Shown one piece after another: positions 27,270-36,317 of a DNA stretch of 64,000 bases. Position 1 is the stretch's first letter. Each line of letters starts with the position of its first letter. Origin of the DNA: Pedobacter boryungensis (GTDB taxonomy: Bacteria > Bacteroidota > Bacteroidia > Sphingobacteriales > Sphingobacteriaceae); contig NZ_JABMKV010000001.1 in assembly GCF_013204825.1 (NCBI RefSeq), positions 1,364,001 through 1,428,000 on the forward strand, in the 5' to 3' direction. Under the pieces are notes generated by a model. The model did not search any database. It saw nothing but the letters and a program-made list of their open reading frames with translations, and was not told where the DNA came from. The position numbers and the translations under genes are program-made.

Positions 27270-28373
27270 ATGAAATACATCAGGCAGCGTTTAAAAATTA
27301 TTGATGGATTTATTATAGGCAAATACCTAGGCACGTTTGTGTATACCTTGGTTTTGTTCGTAATTATCATCGTGATCTTTGATCTTTCTGAAAAATTAGA
27401 TGATTTTTTGGAAAAGGACATGACCATTTGGCAAACCATCACCGATTATTATGCTGGTTCTATTCCATTTTATGTAAACATGCTATCGCCGTTGATTAAT
27501 TTTATTGCGGTTATATTTTTCACGGCTAAAATGGCCGATCAAACTGAAATTGTGCCAATTTTAAGTGGCGGAGTAAGTTTTAACCGTTTTTTAAGACCTT
27601 ATTTCATCTCTGCATTTATCATTTTCTCGGTTAATTTATTATCGAATTTATATATCCTTCCTTATACCAATAGGATTAAAAATAAATTTGAGAACGAGGT
27701 TATTGACAAAGATAAAGCCTATACAAAAACGAATATTCACATGAAAATTGATAGTAATACCTATATCTATCTCGAAAATTTCGACAATAGAACTAATATA
27801 GGTTATCGTTTTTCGCTTGATAAATTTAAAGGTGATATTCTTAAGAAAAAGCTGATTGCTGATCAAATTTCTTACGATTCCGTTAAAAAAGTTTGGAAGT
27901 TAACCAACTATACCGTTAGAAATGTAGATGGCATGAAAGAATCTATGATTTACGGATCTGCTTTACAAAAAGATACTGTACTTGATATGAAACCAGATGA
28001 TTTCTCTGTTTATCAGAACGTTTTTGAGAGTATGAGCGGAAAAGAATTATCCGACAAGATTAAAAAAGAAAGAACAAGAGGCTCAGGAATAATGAGCGAT
28101 TTGCTTTTTGAACAATACAAACGCTGGTTCCAACCGCTATCTGCTTTTATATTAACATTAATTGGTGTAGCGTTGTCCTCTCGAAAAGTACGTGGTGGCG
28201 TTGGTTTGCCACTCGGAATAGGCATTATTTTAAGTTTCGCCTATATTGTTTTTAATCAATTTGCAAAAATGTTTTCTACTAAAGGTGGCCTATCTCCCTT
28301 ATTAGCGGTATTACTGCCAACACTATTCTTTGGGATTTTAGGCTTGTATCTACTTAGAAGAGCTCCAAAATAA
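27270..28373 (+). CDS. LptF/LptG family permease (YjgP/YjgQ)
   Basis: A 367-aa inner-membrane subunit of the LPS-export ABC transporter. It has the N-terminal membrane segment after IIGKYLGTFVYTLVLF, three more before about residue 125 (including PFYVNMLSPLINFIAVIFF), a periplasmic jellyroll (about 130-275) and a C-terminal pair (ALSSRKVRGGVGLPLGIGIILSF and the last 25 residues). It partners a second permease and LptB, neither encoded here. LptF and LptG cannot be told apart from one sequence. The start follows the tgt stop codon without gap and its stop overlaps the next gene by one base, so tgt, this gene and the DMT gene are one operon. Confidence 0.92.
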   Translation: MKYIRQRLKIIDGFIIGKYLGTFVYTLVLFVIIIVIFDLSEKLDDFLEKDMTIWQTITDYYAGSIPFYVNMLSPLINFIAVIFFTAKMADQTEIVPILSGGVSFNRFLRPYFISAFIIFSVNLLSNLYILPYTNRIKNKFENEVIDKDKAYTKTNIHMKIDSNTYIYLENFDNRTNIGYRFSLDKFKGDILKKKLIADQISYDSVKKVWKLTNYTVRNVDGMKESMIYGSALQKDTVLDMKPDDFSVYQNVFESMSGKELSDKIKKERTRGSGIMSDLLFEQYKRWFQPLSAFILTLIGVALSSRKVRGGVGLPLGIGIILSFAYIVFNQFAKMFSTKGGLSPLLAVLLPTLFFGILGLYLLRRAPK

Positions 28374-29266
28374 TGAACTCCGATCTTAAAGCACACGAAA
28401 ACAGAAACCTCCTCATCTTACATATTACCGTCTTTATTTGGGGATTTACAGGCATTTTAGGAGCCTTAATTTCAATTGACGCGGTTCAATTAGTTTGGTA
28501 TCGTGTTTTAATTGCTAGCATAAGCTTATTTGCCTATTTTACGCTTACTAAAACCAGTATTAAAATAAGTAGAAAACAATTTCTACAATTCTTTTTTACA
28601 GGAAGCATTGTCGCCATGCATTGGATTTTCTTTTTTCACTCTATTAAAGTGGCTAATGTATCTGTAAGTTTAATTTGTTTATCTTCAGTAACCTTATTTA
28701 TAGCCATTTTAGAGCCAATTCTGAAAAAACAGAACATTTCTAAAGGAGATATCTTTATTGGCTTATTAATTATTCTAGGCATTTATTTGATTTTTAAATT
28801 TGAAACCAAATACACCACAGGAATAATCTTTGGGCTTTGCTCTGCGGTTGCAGCAAGTTTTTTTTCGACTATAAATTCAACATTGGTTCAAAAAACTGGC
28901 CCTAGTATAATAGGATTTTACGAAATGACAGGAGCCTTCTTCTGGATAACCATCTATCGTTTATTTGATAAAAGTTTATATACTGAAAGTTTCAATTTAA
29001 GTGGAATTGATTGGTTTTATCTTCTTCTTTTAGGTACAATATGTACCGCTTTAGCATACGTAGCGGGTGTAGGAGTTATGCGCACATTATCTGCCTTTAG
29101 AGTTGCCTTAATTACCAATTTAGAACCTGTTTATGGCATTGTTTTGGCCTTCATTTTATTTGGAAGTAAAGAACATATGACATCGGGTTTTTATTTAGGT
29201 TCACTGTTAATTTTAGCCGCGGTGTTCCTGTATCCAATTTATAAAAAACGTAAAAATAAGAGTTAA
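28373..29266 (+). CDS. EamA/DMT family transporter
   Basis: A 297-aa integral-membrane protein with about ten membrane segments and two EamA halves (WGFTGILGALISIDAVQLVWYR in the first, GTICTALAYVAGVGVMRTLSAF and LEPVYGIVLAFILFG in the second). Family members export amino acids, nucleosides or other metabolites; substrate not readable. It overlaps the LptF/G-type gene by one base (ATGA-like coupling) and is the last gene of the operon, since 683 nt without a gene follow. Confidence 0.92.
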   Translation: MNSDLKAHENRNLLILHITVFIWGFTGILGALISIDAVQLVWYRVLIASISLFAYFTLTKTSIKISRKQFLQFFFTGSIVAMHWIFFFHSIKVANVSVSLICLSSVTLFIAILEPILKKQNISKGDIFIGLLIILGIYLIFKFETKYTTGIIFGLCSAVAASFFSTINSTLVQKTGPSIIGFYEMTGAFFWITIYRLFDKSLYTESFNLSGIDWFYLLLLGTICTALAYVAGVGVMRTLSAFRVALITNLEPVYGIVLAFILFGSKEHMTSGFYLGSLLILAAVFLYPIYKKRKNKS

Positions 29267-29949
29267 TAGCGCTCTATTTTTAGTAGCCTTAATCCGATTA
29301 TTTCTTGCCAAGTGATGATTAATTGTTGATGTAAGTTGGATTTTTTATGCACTAATTTTTAAGTATTCAGCAACATTTTTTGGCTTTCATTTTTAACGGA
29401 ATTAGGAGCAAAAATCAAGCTAATTGGCGCCCCCACTCTAGGGTAGGGGATATGTTTTTCCATACTTAAAAACAAAGCCCAAAATAGCCCTTTTTATGGT
29501 GTAATTTCACCTAGCAAAACTGGTAAATAAATAGCCTATTTCCGCACCTAAATCGCCCCTAAATTTTGACAAAAAGAAGGTGTAAAAAAGCTAGTAAAAA
29601 CCCTTATTTATTCGATTTATTTTCCTCAAAAATTGGGCTTATTTGCCATACGGTTAATTACCAAAATGTATACTTTTTAAAAAATTATAAGAAAATTTTT
29701 GCTTTAAAATCAACATAAATAGTGTATCTTAACACCAACAAATTAAAAGGATAATCATAATTCGATAAAACCCTATTTAACGCTCTTAAACACCTAAATC
29801 TTGTATAAAGATCAGCTATTTCAACTAAATAAATAAAATATATAATTTATTAAGAATCAATATTTTAAATAAATTAATATAAATTAAAAAATAATGTGAA
29901 AGCAGTTCAAAAAAGACCAAAAAACTAATATCCTTAGCAAGCCATCTAA
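29267..29949. other. 683-nt stretch without a convincing gene
   Basis: No frame over about 40 codons is open and no tRNA or known RNA is recognisable. There is one GC-richer patch with a hairpin at about 29427-29450 (GGCGCCCCCACTC, TAGGGTAGGGG) in otherwise very AT-rich DNA. Downstream of the patch a short plus-strand frame reads AQNSPFYGVISPSKTGK and then stops, which could be a gene remnant. The last 250 nt are almost pure A/T and probably hold the promoter of the next gene, but no clean TAnnTTTG is seen. Confidence 0.6.
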
Positions 29950-32757
29950 ATGAATATAAATAAATCAAATATAAAATTGAAAATCAGCATTTTACATACA
30001 ATTATATTAACTTTTATTTCAGTTAGTGTTTTTGGGCAAATTTTTGACAGCGAACAGAACCCACTTAGTGTAAAATGGAGGCAAATTCACAGCAACGGCT
30101 TTACACTCGTCTACCCCACCGAGTTAGAAAAAGAAGCACAAAGAATGGTAAATACGATTGGTCATATTTACCCGTATGTTGGACAAACTTTAATTCGCCA
30201 AAAAACGAGCATTCCAATTGTGTTTCAAAACCGCGGAACAATAGCAAATGGCTTTGTTCAATTGGCTCCAAAAAAGGTGCAATTTTACACCACTCCTCCG
30301 CAGCAATTTGACAGTCAAGATTGGTTAAATAATTTAGCAGTTCATGAGCTTAGGCATGTGGCACAGTTCGATAAAATGACCGGTGGAAAAGCTCATCCAT
30401 TTCCAGAAGAAATTTATTTTGCATACATGGGCTTAAGTATCCCGACTTGGTTTTTTGAAGGTGATGCTGTGAACTCCGAAACTTCCTTAACAAATGTTGG
30501 TCGTGGCAGACAACCTTCATGGATTATGCCTTTCCGAACTTCGTTATTGAGTGAAAAAAAATTCTCCTATTCAAAAGCTTATTTTGGATCGGATAAAGAT
30601 CAAACACCAGGATATTATCAATTAGGATACTTGATGGTCGCGAACCTTAAAAAAGAATTTGGGGAAAGCATACAAGACAGTTTACTCACCGCAATTCATG
30701 ATAGTCCATTGAGGCTGTATCCTTTTTCTCAGAGCTTAAAAAAATTTACAGGTAACAGTACCAAGAAATATTATTTAAAAATGGTTGCTCAATTGGAAAA
30801 TGAATGGGCAAAACAAGATAAATTAAACAAAAGCGAAAGTTATAAAAGCTTAAATCGCCCTGCGAAATATGCCAGTAATTATTTTTTGCCGACTGAATTA
30901 GCGAACAAACATATACTCGCTTTAAAGCAAACTAAAGCAGAAACCGCAACTTTTGTAAGTATTGATGAGCGCAAAAATGAAAAAGAGTTATTTAAAATCG
31001 GTTATCAGGAACAACCTTGGTTTAGTTATGGGAATGGAAAATTGATTTGGGACGAGATAAGATTTGACCCGCGTTACAGGCAAAGAAGTTATAGTGTAAT
31101 TTGCATTTACGATTTCGAAAAACAAACCAAGCGTCAATTAACATTTAAAACTAGGCTCTTTTCTCCTACCATTTCTGGCGATGGGAAAAAGATTGTTGCT
31201 GTACAGATCGATTTAAGCAATCGTTGCAATTTGGTGGAACTAGATCCACAAACTGGAAAAATTAATAAGACGTATCCAAATCCTGAAAATTTTATTTTAC
31301 AAACTCCAGCATTAAATATAGATGGCTCTCAACTTTGTTGGATTAGTGTTAATGAAAAAGGAAAATCCCTTTGGTTACAAGATAAAACTGGAAATATAAC
31401 CCAATTAATAAGCGAAACAACACAGCAACTAAGCAGACCAACATTTATTGGTGATGAAATTGCATTTAACGCTCACATAAGCGGAATTGACAACATTTAC
31501 AACATAAACCCTAGTACCAAAAAAATAACGGCGCTAACAGCCGCAAAATACGGCGCTTTTAATCCCAGCTTGACTACTGATTGCCAATCAATCATTTTTA
31601 ATAATTACAAAGTGATGGGTTATGAAATTTCAAAAACACCTATTTCACCAAAGGAAACTCAAGAAAATCACTTTGTGTATTTTGGCGCAGCAGCTGATAA
31701 ACAAGAAAACAACAACATTTTCAAAAATATTCCAGATAGCATTTACCAATCTAAGCCTTACCAACCTTTAGCGCATCTTTTTAATTTTCATAGTGTAAGT
31801 CCAACAATAGATGAAGATGACAGACTAGGTTTATATTTAAAATCTAACGATTTATTAAACATTTTAGATTTTTCGGCAGGGATTGATTACTATAGCGACT
31901 TGAGAAAAATAGCTTATAGTGCTGGTTTTAGCTTTAAGGGCTTATATCCTATTTTAAACGCAAAGTTTACCAACAGACCTCGAACTGGGTTTTATAGACT
32001 AGGGAATGCCGTAAATCAAGCGAATTGGCGAGAAAATCATCTTGAGCTAAAAGCAAGTGTTCCACTGAATTTTAGCGCATACCAACATAACTACAGTTTT
32101 TTAGCAGAGCTAGGAACAAGTTACACGCAAAGAAATTTTGCCCCAAAAGAAGCTATGTTGTTTAACAAAACCATCAAATTCCCACTAAATTATAAATTCG
32201 GTTTTAGTCACAGTACACGAACTACCGAGAGAGATATCGCTCCTAAATGGGCACAAATTGTTAATTTAAGTTATTTTAACCAACCTTTCGATAAACGCTT
32301 AACGGGCGATTTATTCGCTGTTGAAAGTGCTTTCTATTTCCCTGGACTGGCTAAAAACCATTCTTTGATGGCAAGTTTCAATTATCAAGAAAGCAGTGGC
32401 GCTTTAAAATTTAATACTGAAATTAATACGGTATATGGCTATGGACAAATTAATGCTAAAAGTGAGTTAAAAAATACCTTATTGCTTAATTACCGTTTCC
32501 CAATTGCTTTTCCAGATGCAGAAATTGGTTCTTTAGCCTACATTAGAAATTTAAGAGGTGGAGTATTTAGTCACTATGAAAACATTGGTTTAGAAACAAA
32601 TTTAACACAACCTAAAACTTTTGGCGTAGAATTGCGTAGTAGTATAAACCTATTGCGTTATCAGCCGATAGTAGATTTGGGCGCAAGGGTTGTATTTGTT
32701 AATAAAATTTACAATCAAAACCCTATCTTAGAATTACTATTTAATTACAGTTTTTAA
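29950..32757 (+). CDS. Gluzincin-like peptidase, propeller and outer-membrane barrel fusion
   Basis: A 935-aa exported protein. After a signal peptide (about 1-30, FISVSVFGQ) comes a peptidase-MA-like domain with HELRH (132-136) in LAVHELRHVAQFDK and a downstream WFFEGDAV glutamate (E170), the zinc-ligand pattern of gluzincins. Residues about 290-590 contain repeated TolB/PD40-type propeller strands (KLIWDEIRFDPRYRQRSYSV, SPTISGDGKKIVAV, TPALNIDGSQLCWIS). Residues about 610-935 are rich in alternating aromatic and polar strands and end in LELLFNYSF with terminal Phe, typical of an outer-membrane beta-barrel. The parts are visible individually; that they work as a surface protease or sensor is inference. 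LapA-like gene follows 37 nt later. Confidence 0.8.
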   Translation: MNINKSNIKLKISILHTIILTFISVSVFGQIFDSEQNPLSVKWRQIHSNGFTLVYPTELEKEAQRMVNTIGHIYPYVGQTLIRQKTSIPIVFQNRGTIANGFVQLAPKKVQFYTTPPQQFDSQDWLNNLAVHELRHVAQFDKMTGGKAHPFPEEIYFAYMGLSIPTWFFEGDAVNSETSLTNVGRGRQPSWIMPFRTSLLSEKKFSYSKAYFGSDKDQTPGYYQLGYLMVANLKKEFGESIQDSLLTAIHDSPLRLYPFSQSLKKFTGNSTKKYYLKMVAQLENEWAKQDKLNKSESYKSLNRPAKYASNYFLPTELANKHILALKQTKAETATFVSIDERKNEKELFKIGYQEQPWFSYGNGKLIWDEIRFDPRYRQRSYSVICIYDFEKQTKRQLTFKTRLFSPTISGDGKKIVAVQIDLSNRCNLVELDPQTGKINKTYPNPENFILQTPALNIDGSQLCWISVNEKGKSLWLQDKTGNITQLISETTQQLSRPTFIGDEIAFNAHISGIDNIYNINPSTKKITALTAAKYGAFNPSLTTDCQSIIFNNYKVMGYEISKTPISPKETQENHFVYFGAAADKQENNNIFKNIPDSIYQSKPYQPLAHLFNFHSVSPTIDEDDRLGLYLKSNDLLNILDFSAGIDYYSDLRKIAYSAGFSFKGLYPILNAKFTNRPRTGFYRLGNAVNQANWRENHLELKASVPLNFSAYQHNYSFLAELGTSYTQRNFAPKEAMLFNKTIKFPLNYKFGFSHSTRTTERDIAPKWAQIVNLSYFNQPFDKRLTGDLFAVESAFYFPGLAKNHSLMASFNYQESSGALKFNTEINTVYGYGQINAKSELKNTLLLNYRFPIAFPDAEIGSLAYIRNLRGGVFSHYENIGLETNLTQPKTFGVELRSSINLLRYQPIVDLGARVVFVNKIYNQNPILELLFNYSF

Positions 32758-32794
32758 TCGCTACTTCTCCTAAAGGGAATTTATTTAAAATAAA

Positions 32795-33076
32795 ATGAAA
32801 GCTAAAACTATTTTCATCATTCTTATTACTGCACTTTTAACCATTTTCTTGATGATTAATAGCGAGGCAGTTGAATTCGATTTTATTATTGGACAGCCTG
32901 TTGCTGTTTCGAAGTTAATTGTAATTGGAATTTGTGTTTTAATTGGTTTTATTTTGGGTTTTATAGCTGGCAGACCACGAAAAACAGTGAGTAGTTACGA
33001 CCAGGAGATTGAAAACCATCAGGCTAATGAGAACAAATCTACATTGAGCGATGAGGATAGGGATTATATAAGTTAG
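32795..33076 (+). CDS. LapA-domain (DUF1049) membrane protein
   Basis: A 93-aa protein with two membrane segments (about 4-22 and 38-60) and the family spacing ...MINSEAVEFDFIIGQPV... and a GFILGFIAGRPR turn, followed by an acidic soluble tail. In other bacteria LapA-domain proteins adjust LPS assembly. AAAGGG upstream of the ATG is a plausible ribosome-binding site. It probably shares the transcript of the preceding fusion gene. Confidence 0.8.
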   Translation: MKAKTIFIILITALLTIFLMINSEAVEFDFIIGQPVAVSKLIVIGICVLIGFILGFIAGRPRKTVSSYDQEIENHQANENKSTLSDEDRDYIS

Positions 33077-33182
33077 TTGGAAATTAGCAGCTTCCATCTA
33101 AATTTAACAGCTCAACATTAGCTAAAACTAAATGAATTGTAAACTAAAAAGCAAACCTAAAAATCAGCTTAAAATATTAACT

Positions 33183-33249
33183 TTTGTTAAGGTCTTGTTC
33201 GGGAAAAAGGATGTTTTACCGAAGGACTCTCGAACAAGACCTTAACAAA
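33183..33249. repeat. Perfect 19-bp inverted repeat
   Basis: TTTGTTAAGGTCTTGTTCG (33183-33201) and its exact complement CGAACAAGACCTTAACAAA (33231-33249) flank 29 nt. It lies between the convergent LapA-like and TonB-receptor-like genes. There is no T-run immediately after either arm, so it is not a standard terminator; a REP or MITE-like element is possible. Only one copy is in the window. Confidence 0.85.
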
Positions 33250-33301
33250 TACACAACAAACTACCTTTTTGGTTTGCAATCACAGTGGCAACCCCAATTC
33301 T

Positions 33302-35701
33302 CTATAAGGAGTTATCAAAAGTTAGCTCTTTCTTTTTCTTCACTACACCAAAATTATAGCTGATACCTAAATATCCAATTCGTGAATTGCTTTTAGTAAT
33401 CACATGTTGGGTTAACAACGGACTGCTTAATTCTGCTTCTTGTCTTTGCGTCTTAAACACATCAGACATTGTGAAATACAAAGAACCTTTCTTTTGAAGA
33501 ATATCTTTTCTTAACCCAAAATTAAAAACAAAACTTGGCAGGTATTTTCCTTGTGGAGTTAAGCGAGCTGACCTATAATTTGAATTTACTTGAATTGTGG
33601 CACTTTTACTGATGCTATAGCTCGAATTAAAATTAGCGCTCCATGTAAATGTGTTCTTTTTTGCGCTATACCCTAAGTTAGATGCATCAATTTGGTTATA
33701 AAATGCATTGGGGGTAAGGTTAATAAACAATTTATCATTAATATTAGCCGAGAACACCACATCGGCACCAATAGCTTTGTCGTTTGCTAAATTTTGTTGT
33801 GTAGTAATTAACGTTGTGCTATTTAACGGAGCTGTAATAGAAGTAAAGCCATTGTATTTATATCGATAATAAATACCTGGTAAAATTGTAAAATCATTGT
33901 TTTTCCATTGATAACCTAATTCTACCGAATGAATAATTTCTGGCAAAAGATGCGGATTACCCACACGAATATTAGTTGGATCTGCATATTCTGCAAACGG
34001 ATTTAAATCATCTCCTTCTGGTCTATGAACCCTCCTACTATAATTTAACTGCAATTCTCTACTATCTGATAGATTATACGTTAAATGCAGCGTTGGATAA
34101 ACTTTAAAATAATGATTAGGAATGGTTACAGTAGTGGTAATAAGATGAGAGTTTATATCAGAAAATTCGCCTCGTAAGCCTAACATTGCACCAAATTTTT
34201 TCCAAGATTGTTCTATAGTGCCATAAAAAGCATGAATATTTTCGTTGTAAATAAAACGATTGGTTTTTAGCGCATCTGCGATGAATTTTTGTTGTGAATA
34301 ATTATAGGCTTCTCCATAAAAATCTAAATCTTGCCGATTGTATTGGCCATCGTAACCTAATTCCAATTTAGTATTTTCTGCTATTGGATTTTCATAGCTA
34401 ACGGTAAGCTGTTTGTTATCTTGGGTTTGTTTAATTAGTGTATTATCCAATTGATTTGCACCAGCAGGCACTCTATATGCATTTACGTAATGATTATCTT
34501 CTACCTCTGGAGAGTGGGAAGCATTAAGCTCTAATCGTATTTTATGCTCTTCTTTTTTAAAATTATGCTCAAAGAAGAATGTTCCATCAACTTCTCTTTC
34601 ATATTCATAATTCGTTCTCGTTCTATCATAATCAGAAATTAAACCCGAGTTATTACTTACATTTTTTAGAGTAAAATCATGTTTATGCATGGTACGCAGG
34701 TAATAATTTCCAGAAATCCCTATGCTGTTATTACTATCAATTGCATAATCCATTCCAAGTGTGGCGGTATTCGAAAATGGGCGTGTTTTGGCACTAATAT
34801 TATCTTTATAATAGTTAGATGTATTAGTTGCTGGATCAGTTTGTGTTCTATTATTTGTAGTTAAACGTAAGCGATCATCTTGTTTAATACTATAACTTCC
34901 AAATAGATTTACCTTGCCTGGATGATAATTGGCATTCACACTTGCGTTGTATCTTTCCTGATTACCAACATTTGCTGTTACGCCACCATTCAATCCTCTT
35001 TTTGTATTCTTTTTAAGTACGATATTAATTATACCTCCAGTGCCATCTGGTTTGTATTTTGCTGATGGATTTGTAATTACCTCAATTCTGGCAATACTAT
35101 TTGCAGGCAATTGTTGTAAAGCTGCAGCTGCATTTTTCCCCATAATAGGCGAAACCTTACCATTAATTAAGATAGTAGCTGAAGAGTTTCTTAAACTTAC
35201 ATTACCATCAATATCAACCTGCACTAAGGGCACATTTTGCAATACTTCACTAGCCGAACCAGATTTTGCCATGATATCTTGATCAACGTTATAAATTTTG
35301 CGATCGATAGAATTACTATAAAGTTGTTTCTTAGATGTAACTACAACCTCATTTAGGCTTTTTGTCCCTCCATCTAGGCTGATATCGTGATTTAGCTTTC
35401 TTTGATTATCACCAAGAGTTAAATTGGCAGTTTTATAATTTTTAAAACCAATATAGCTTGCAATTAGATAATAAGTGCCATCTGCTACTGTAGTAAATTT
35501 ATATATTCCTTTTGCATTGGTTACTTCTTGTTTTAAAACGCCATCACTCCCAGCCTTCATTAATACCACCGTTACAAATTCTAAGGGTTGTCCTGTTGAT
35601 ATTTCTACAATTTTACCTGAAATAGAGCCATTATTTTGTGCATATAAAATAAATGGAGAAGCGATTACGAGAACCAAACTAAAGATTAACTTTTTGTACA
35701 T
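33302..35701 (-). CDS. TonB-receptor-like outer-membrane beta-barrel protein
   Basis: A 799-aa outer-membrane protein with a signal peptide (about 1-22, SPFILYAQ), a CarboxypepD_reg-like domain (about 25-110, GSISGKIVEISTGQPLEFVTVV), a plug domain (about 118-235, NVPLVQVDIDGNVSLRNSSA, then IEVITNPSAKYKPDGTGGI) and a large barrel of the OMP_b-brl_3 group, ending with a short KKKELTFDNSL. The group is related to TonB-dependent receptors, but no clear TonB box is seen. Ligand unknown. The promoter region carries the direct-repeat pair shared by three other units in this block, and a -7-like TAATTATG follows 5 nt later. Divergent from the half-size EamA gene. Confidence 0.88.
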   Translation of the reverse strand: MYKKLIFSLVLVIASPFILYAQNNGSISGKIVEISTGQPLEFVTVVLMKAGSDGVLKQEVTNAKGIYKFTTVADGTYYLIASYIGFKNYKTANLTLGDNQRKLNHDISLDGGTKSLNEVVVTSKKQLYSNSIDRKIYNVDQDIMAKSGSASEVLQNVPLVQVDIDGNVSLRNSSATILINGKVSPIMGKNAAAALQQLPANSIARIEVITNPSAKYKPDGTGGIINIVLKKNTKRGLNGGVTANVGNQERYNASVNANYHPGKVNLFGSYSIKQDDRLRLTTNNRTQTDPATNTSNYYKDNISAKTRPFSNTATLGMDYAIDSNNSIGISGNYYLRTMHKHDFTLKNVSNNSGLISDYDRTRTNYEYEREVDGTFFFEHNFKKEEHKIRLELNASHSPEVEDNHYVNAYRVPAGANQLDNTLIKQTQDNKQLTVSYENPIAENTKLELGYDGQYNRQDLDFYGEAYNYSQQKFIADALKTNRFIYNENIHAFYGTIEQSWKKFGAMLGLRGEFSDINSHLITTTVTIPNHYFKVYPTLHLTYNLSDSRELQLNYSRRVHRPEGDDLNPFAEYADPTNIRVGNPHLLPEIIHSVELGYQWKNNDFTILPGIYYRYKYNGFTSITAPLNSTTLITTQQNLANDKAIGADVVFSANINDKLFINLTPNAFYNQIDASNLGYSAKKNTFTWSANFNSSYSISKSATIQVNSNYRSARLTPQGKYLPSFVFNFGLRKDILQKKGSLYFTMSDVFKTQRQEAELSSPLLTQHVITKSNSRIGYLGISYNFGVVKKKKELTFDNSL

Positions 35702-35730
35702 ATATATAATTTTGCCACATAATTAGCCTT

Positions 35731-35752
35731 AAATTCTGTATGAATTTTGTAG
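35731..35752 (-). promoter_or_regulatory. 11-bp direct-repeat operator, receptor gene
   Basis: Minus strand: CTACAAAATTC then ATACAGAATTT, two 11-bp units. After exactly 5 nt comes TAATTATG (35725-35718), one mismatch from the -7 consensus, and the ATG is at 35701. Same layout as at 36268, 42885 and 44156. Confidence 0.65.
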
Positions 35753-35834
35753 TAACTATTTTAGTACTAAAGTTGATAATTAGTAAATAGAATACTTTAA
35801 AATTTGGTATCTTGAACTAGATTTATAAAAAACA

Positions 35835-36248
35835 ATGTGGAAATTATATGCCGTGCTTTCTGCAGTTTTTGCTGCTGCAACCGCCATTTTAGCTAAGATT
35901 GGTATTAAAGGAATTAATGGAAATGTTGCTACTGCTATTCGTACGATTGTAATTCTTTTTATTGCGTGGGGAATTGTTTTGGCCAGTGGCGAAATACGCG
36001 AACTAAAATCAATTACTAAAAACAATCTAATTTTTTTGGCTTTATCTGGCATTGCCACAGGGTTATCGTGGATATTTTATTTTAAAGCGCTAGAAACTGG
36101 AAATGTATCTAAAGTTGCCCCAATAGATAAATTAAGTGTGGCAATTGCTTTAGGGCTTGCGTTTTTAATTTTAAAAGAACCTATTGATGCTAAAACATTA
36201 ATAGGTGCTGGCTTAGTAGTAGCTGGTAGTATTATTATCATTTTATAA
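35835..36248 (+). CDS. Half-size EamA/DMT membrane protein
   Basis: A 137-aa protein with about five membrane segments that corresponds to a single EamA repeat (LYAVLSAVFAAATAILAKIGI at the start, KVAPIDKLSVAIALGLAFLILKEP near the end). Half-size members work as dimers, usually antiparallel. The substrate is not readable. It is divergent from the receptor gene and 69 nt upstream of the YncE gene, from which it is separated by a regulatory repeat pair, so it may not share that control. Confidence 0.85.
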   Translation: MWKLYAVLSAVFAAATAILAKIGIKGINGNVATAIRTIVILFIAWGIVLASGEIRELKSITKNNLIFLALSGIATGLSWIFYFKALETGNVSKVAPIDKLSVAIALGLAFLILKEPIDAKTLIGAGLVVAGSIIIIL

Positions 36249-36267
36249 ACTAATGATTTAGAACAAA

Positions 36268-36289
36268 CTACAGAATTACTACAGAGTGT
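36268..36289 (+). promoter_or_regulatory. 11-bp direct-repeat operator, YncE gene
   Basis: CTACAGAATTA then CTACAGAGTGT, followed after exactly 5 nt by TTTATTTA (36295-36302), a weak -7-like octamer. The ATG is at 36318. Confidence 0.65.
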
Positions 36290-36317
36290 TTGATTTTATT
36301 TATAAAAAGATAAATTC

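Noticed and set aside
30075..30311. 78-codon frame inside the peptidase-propeller-barrel gene
   Set aside because: Alternative frame of the same strand within a strongly supported gene.
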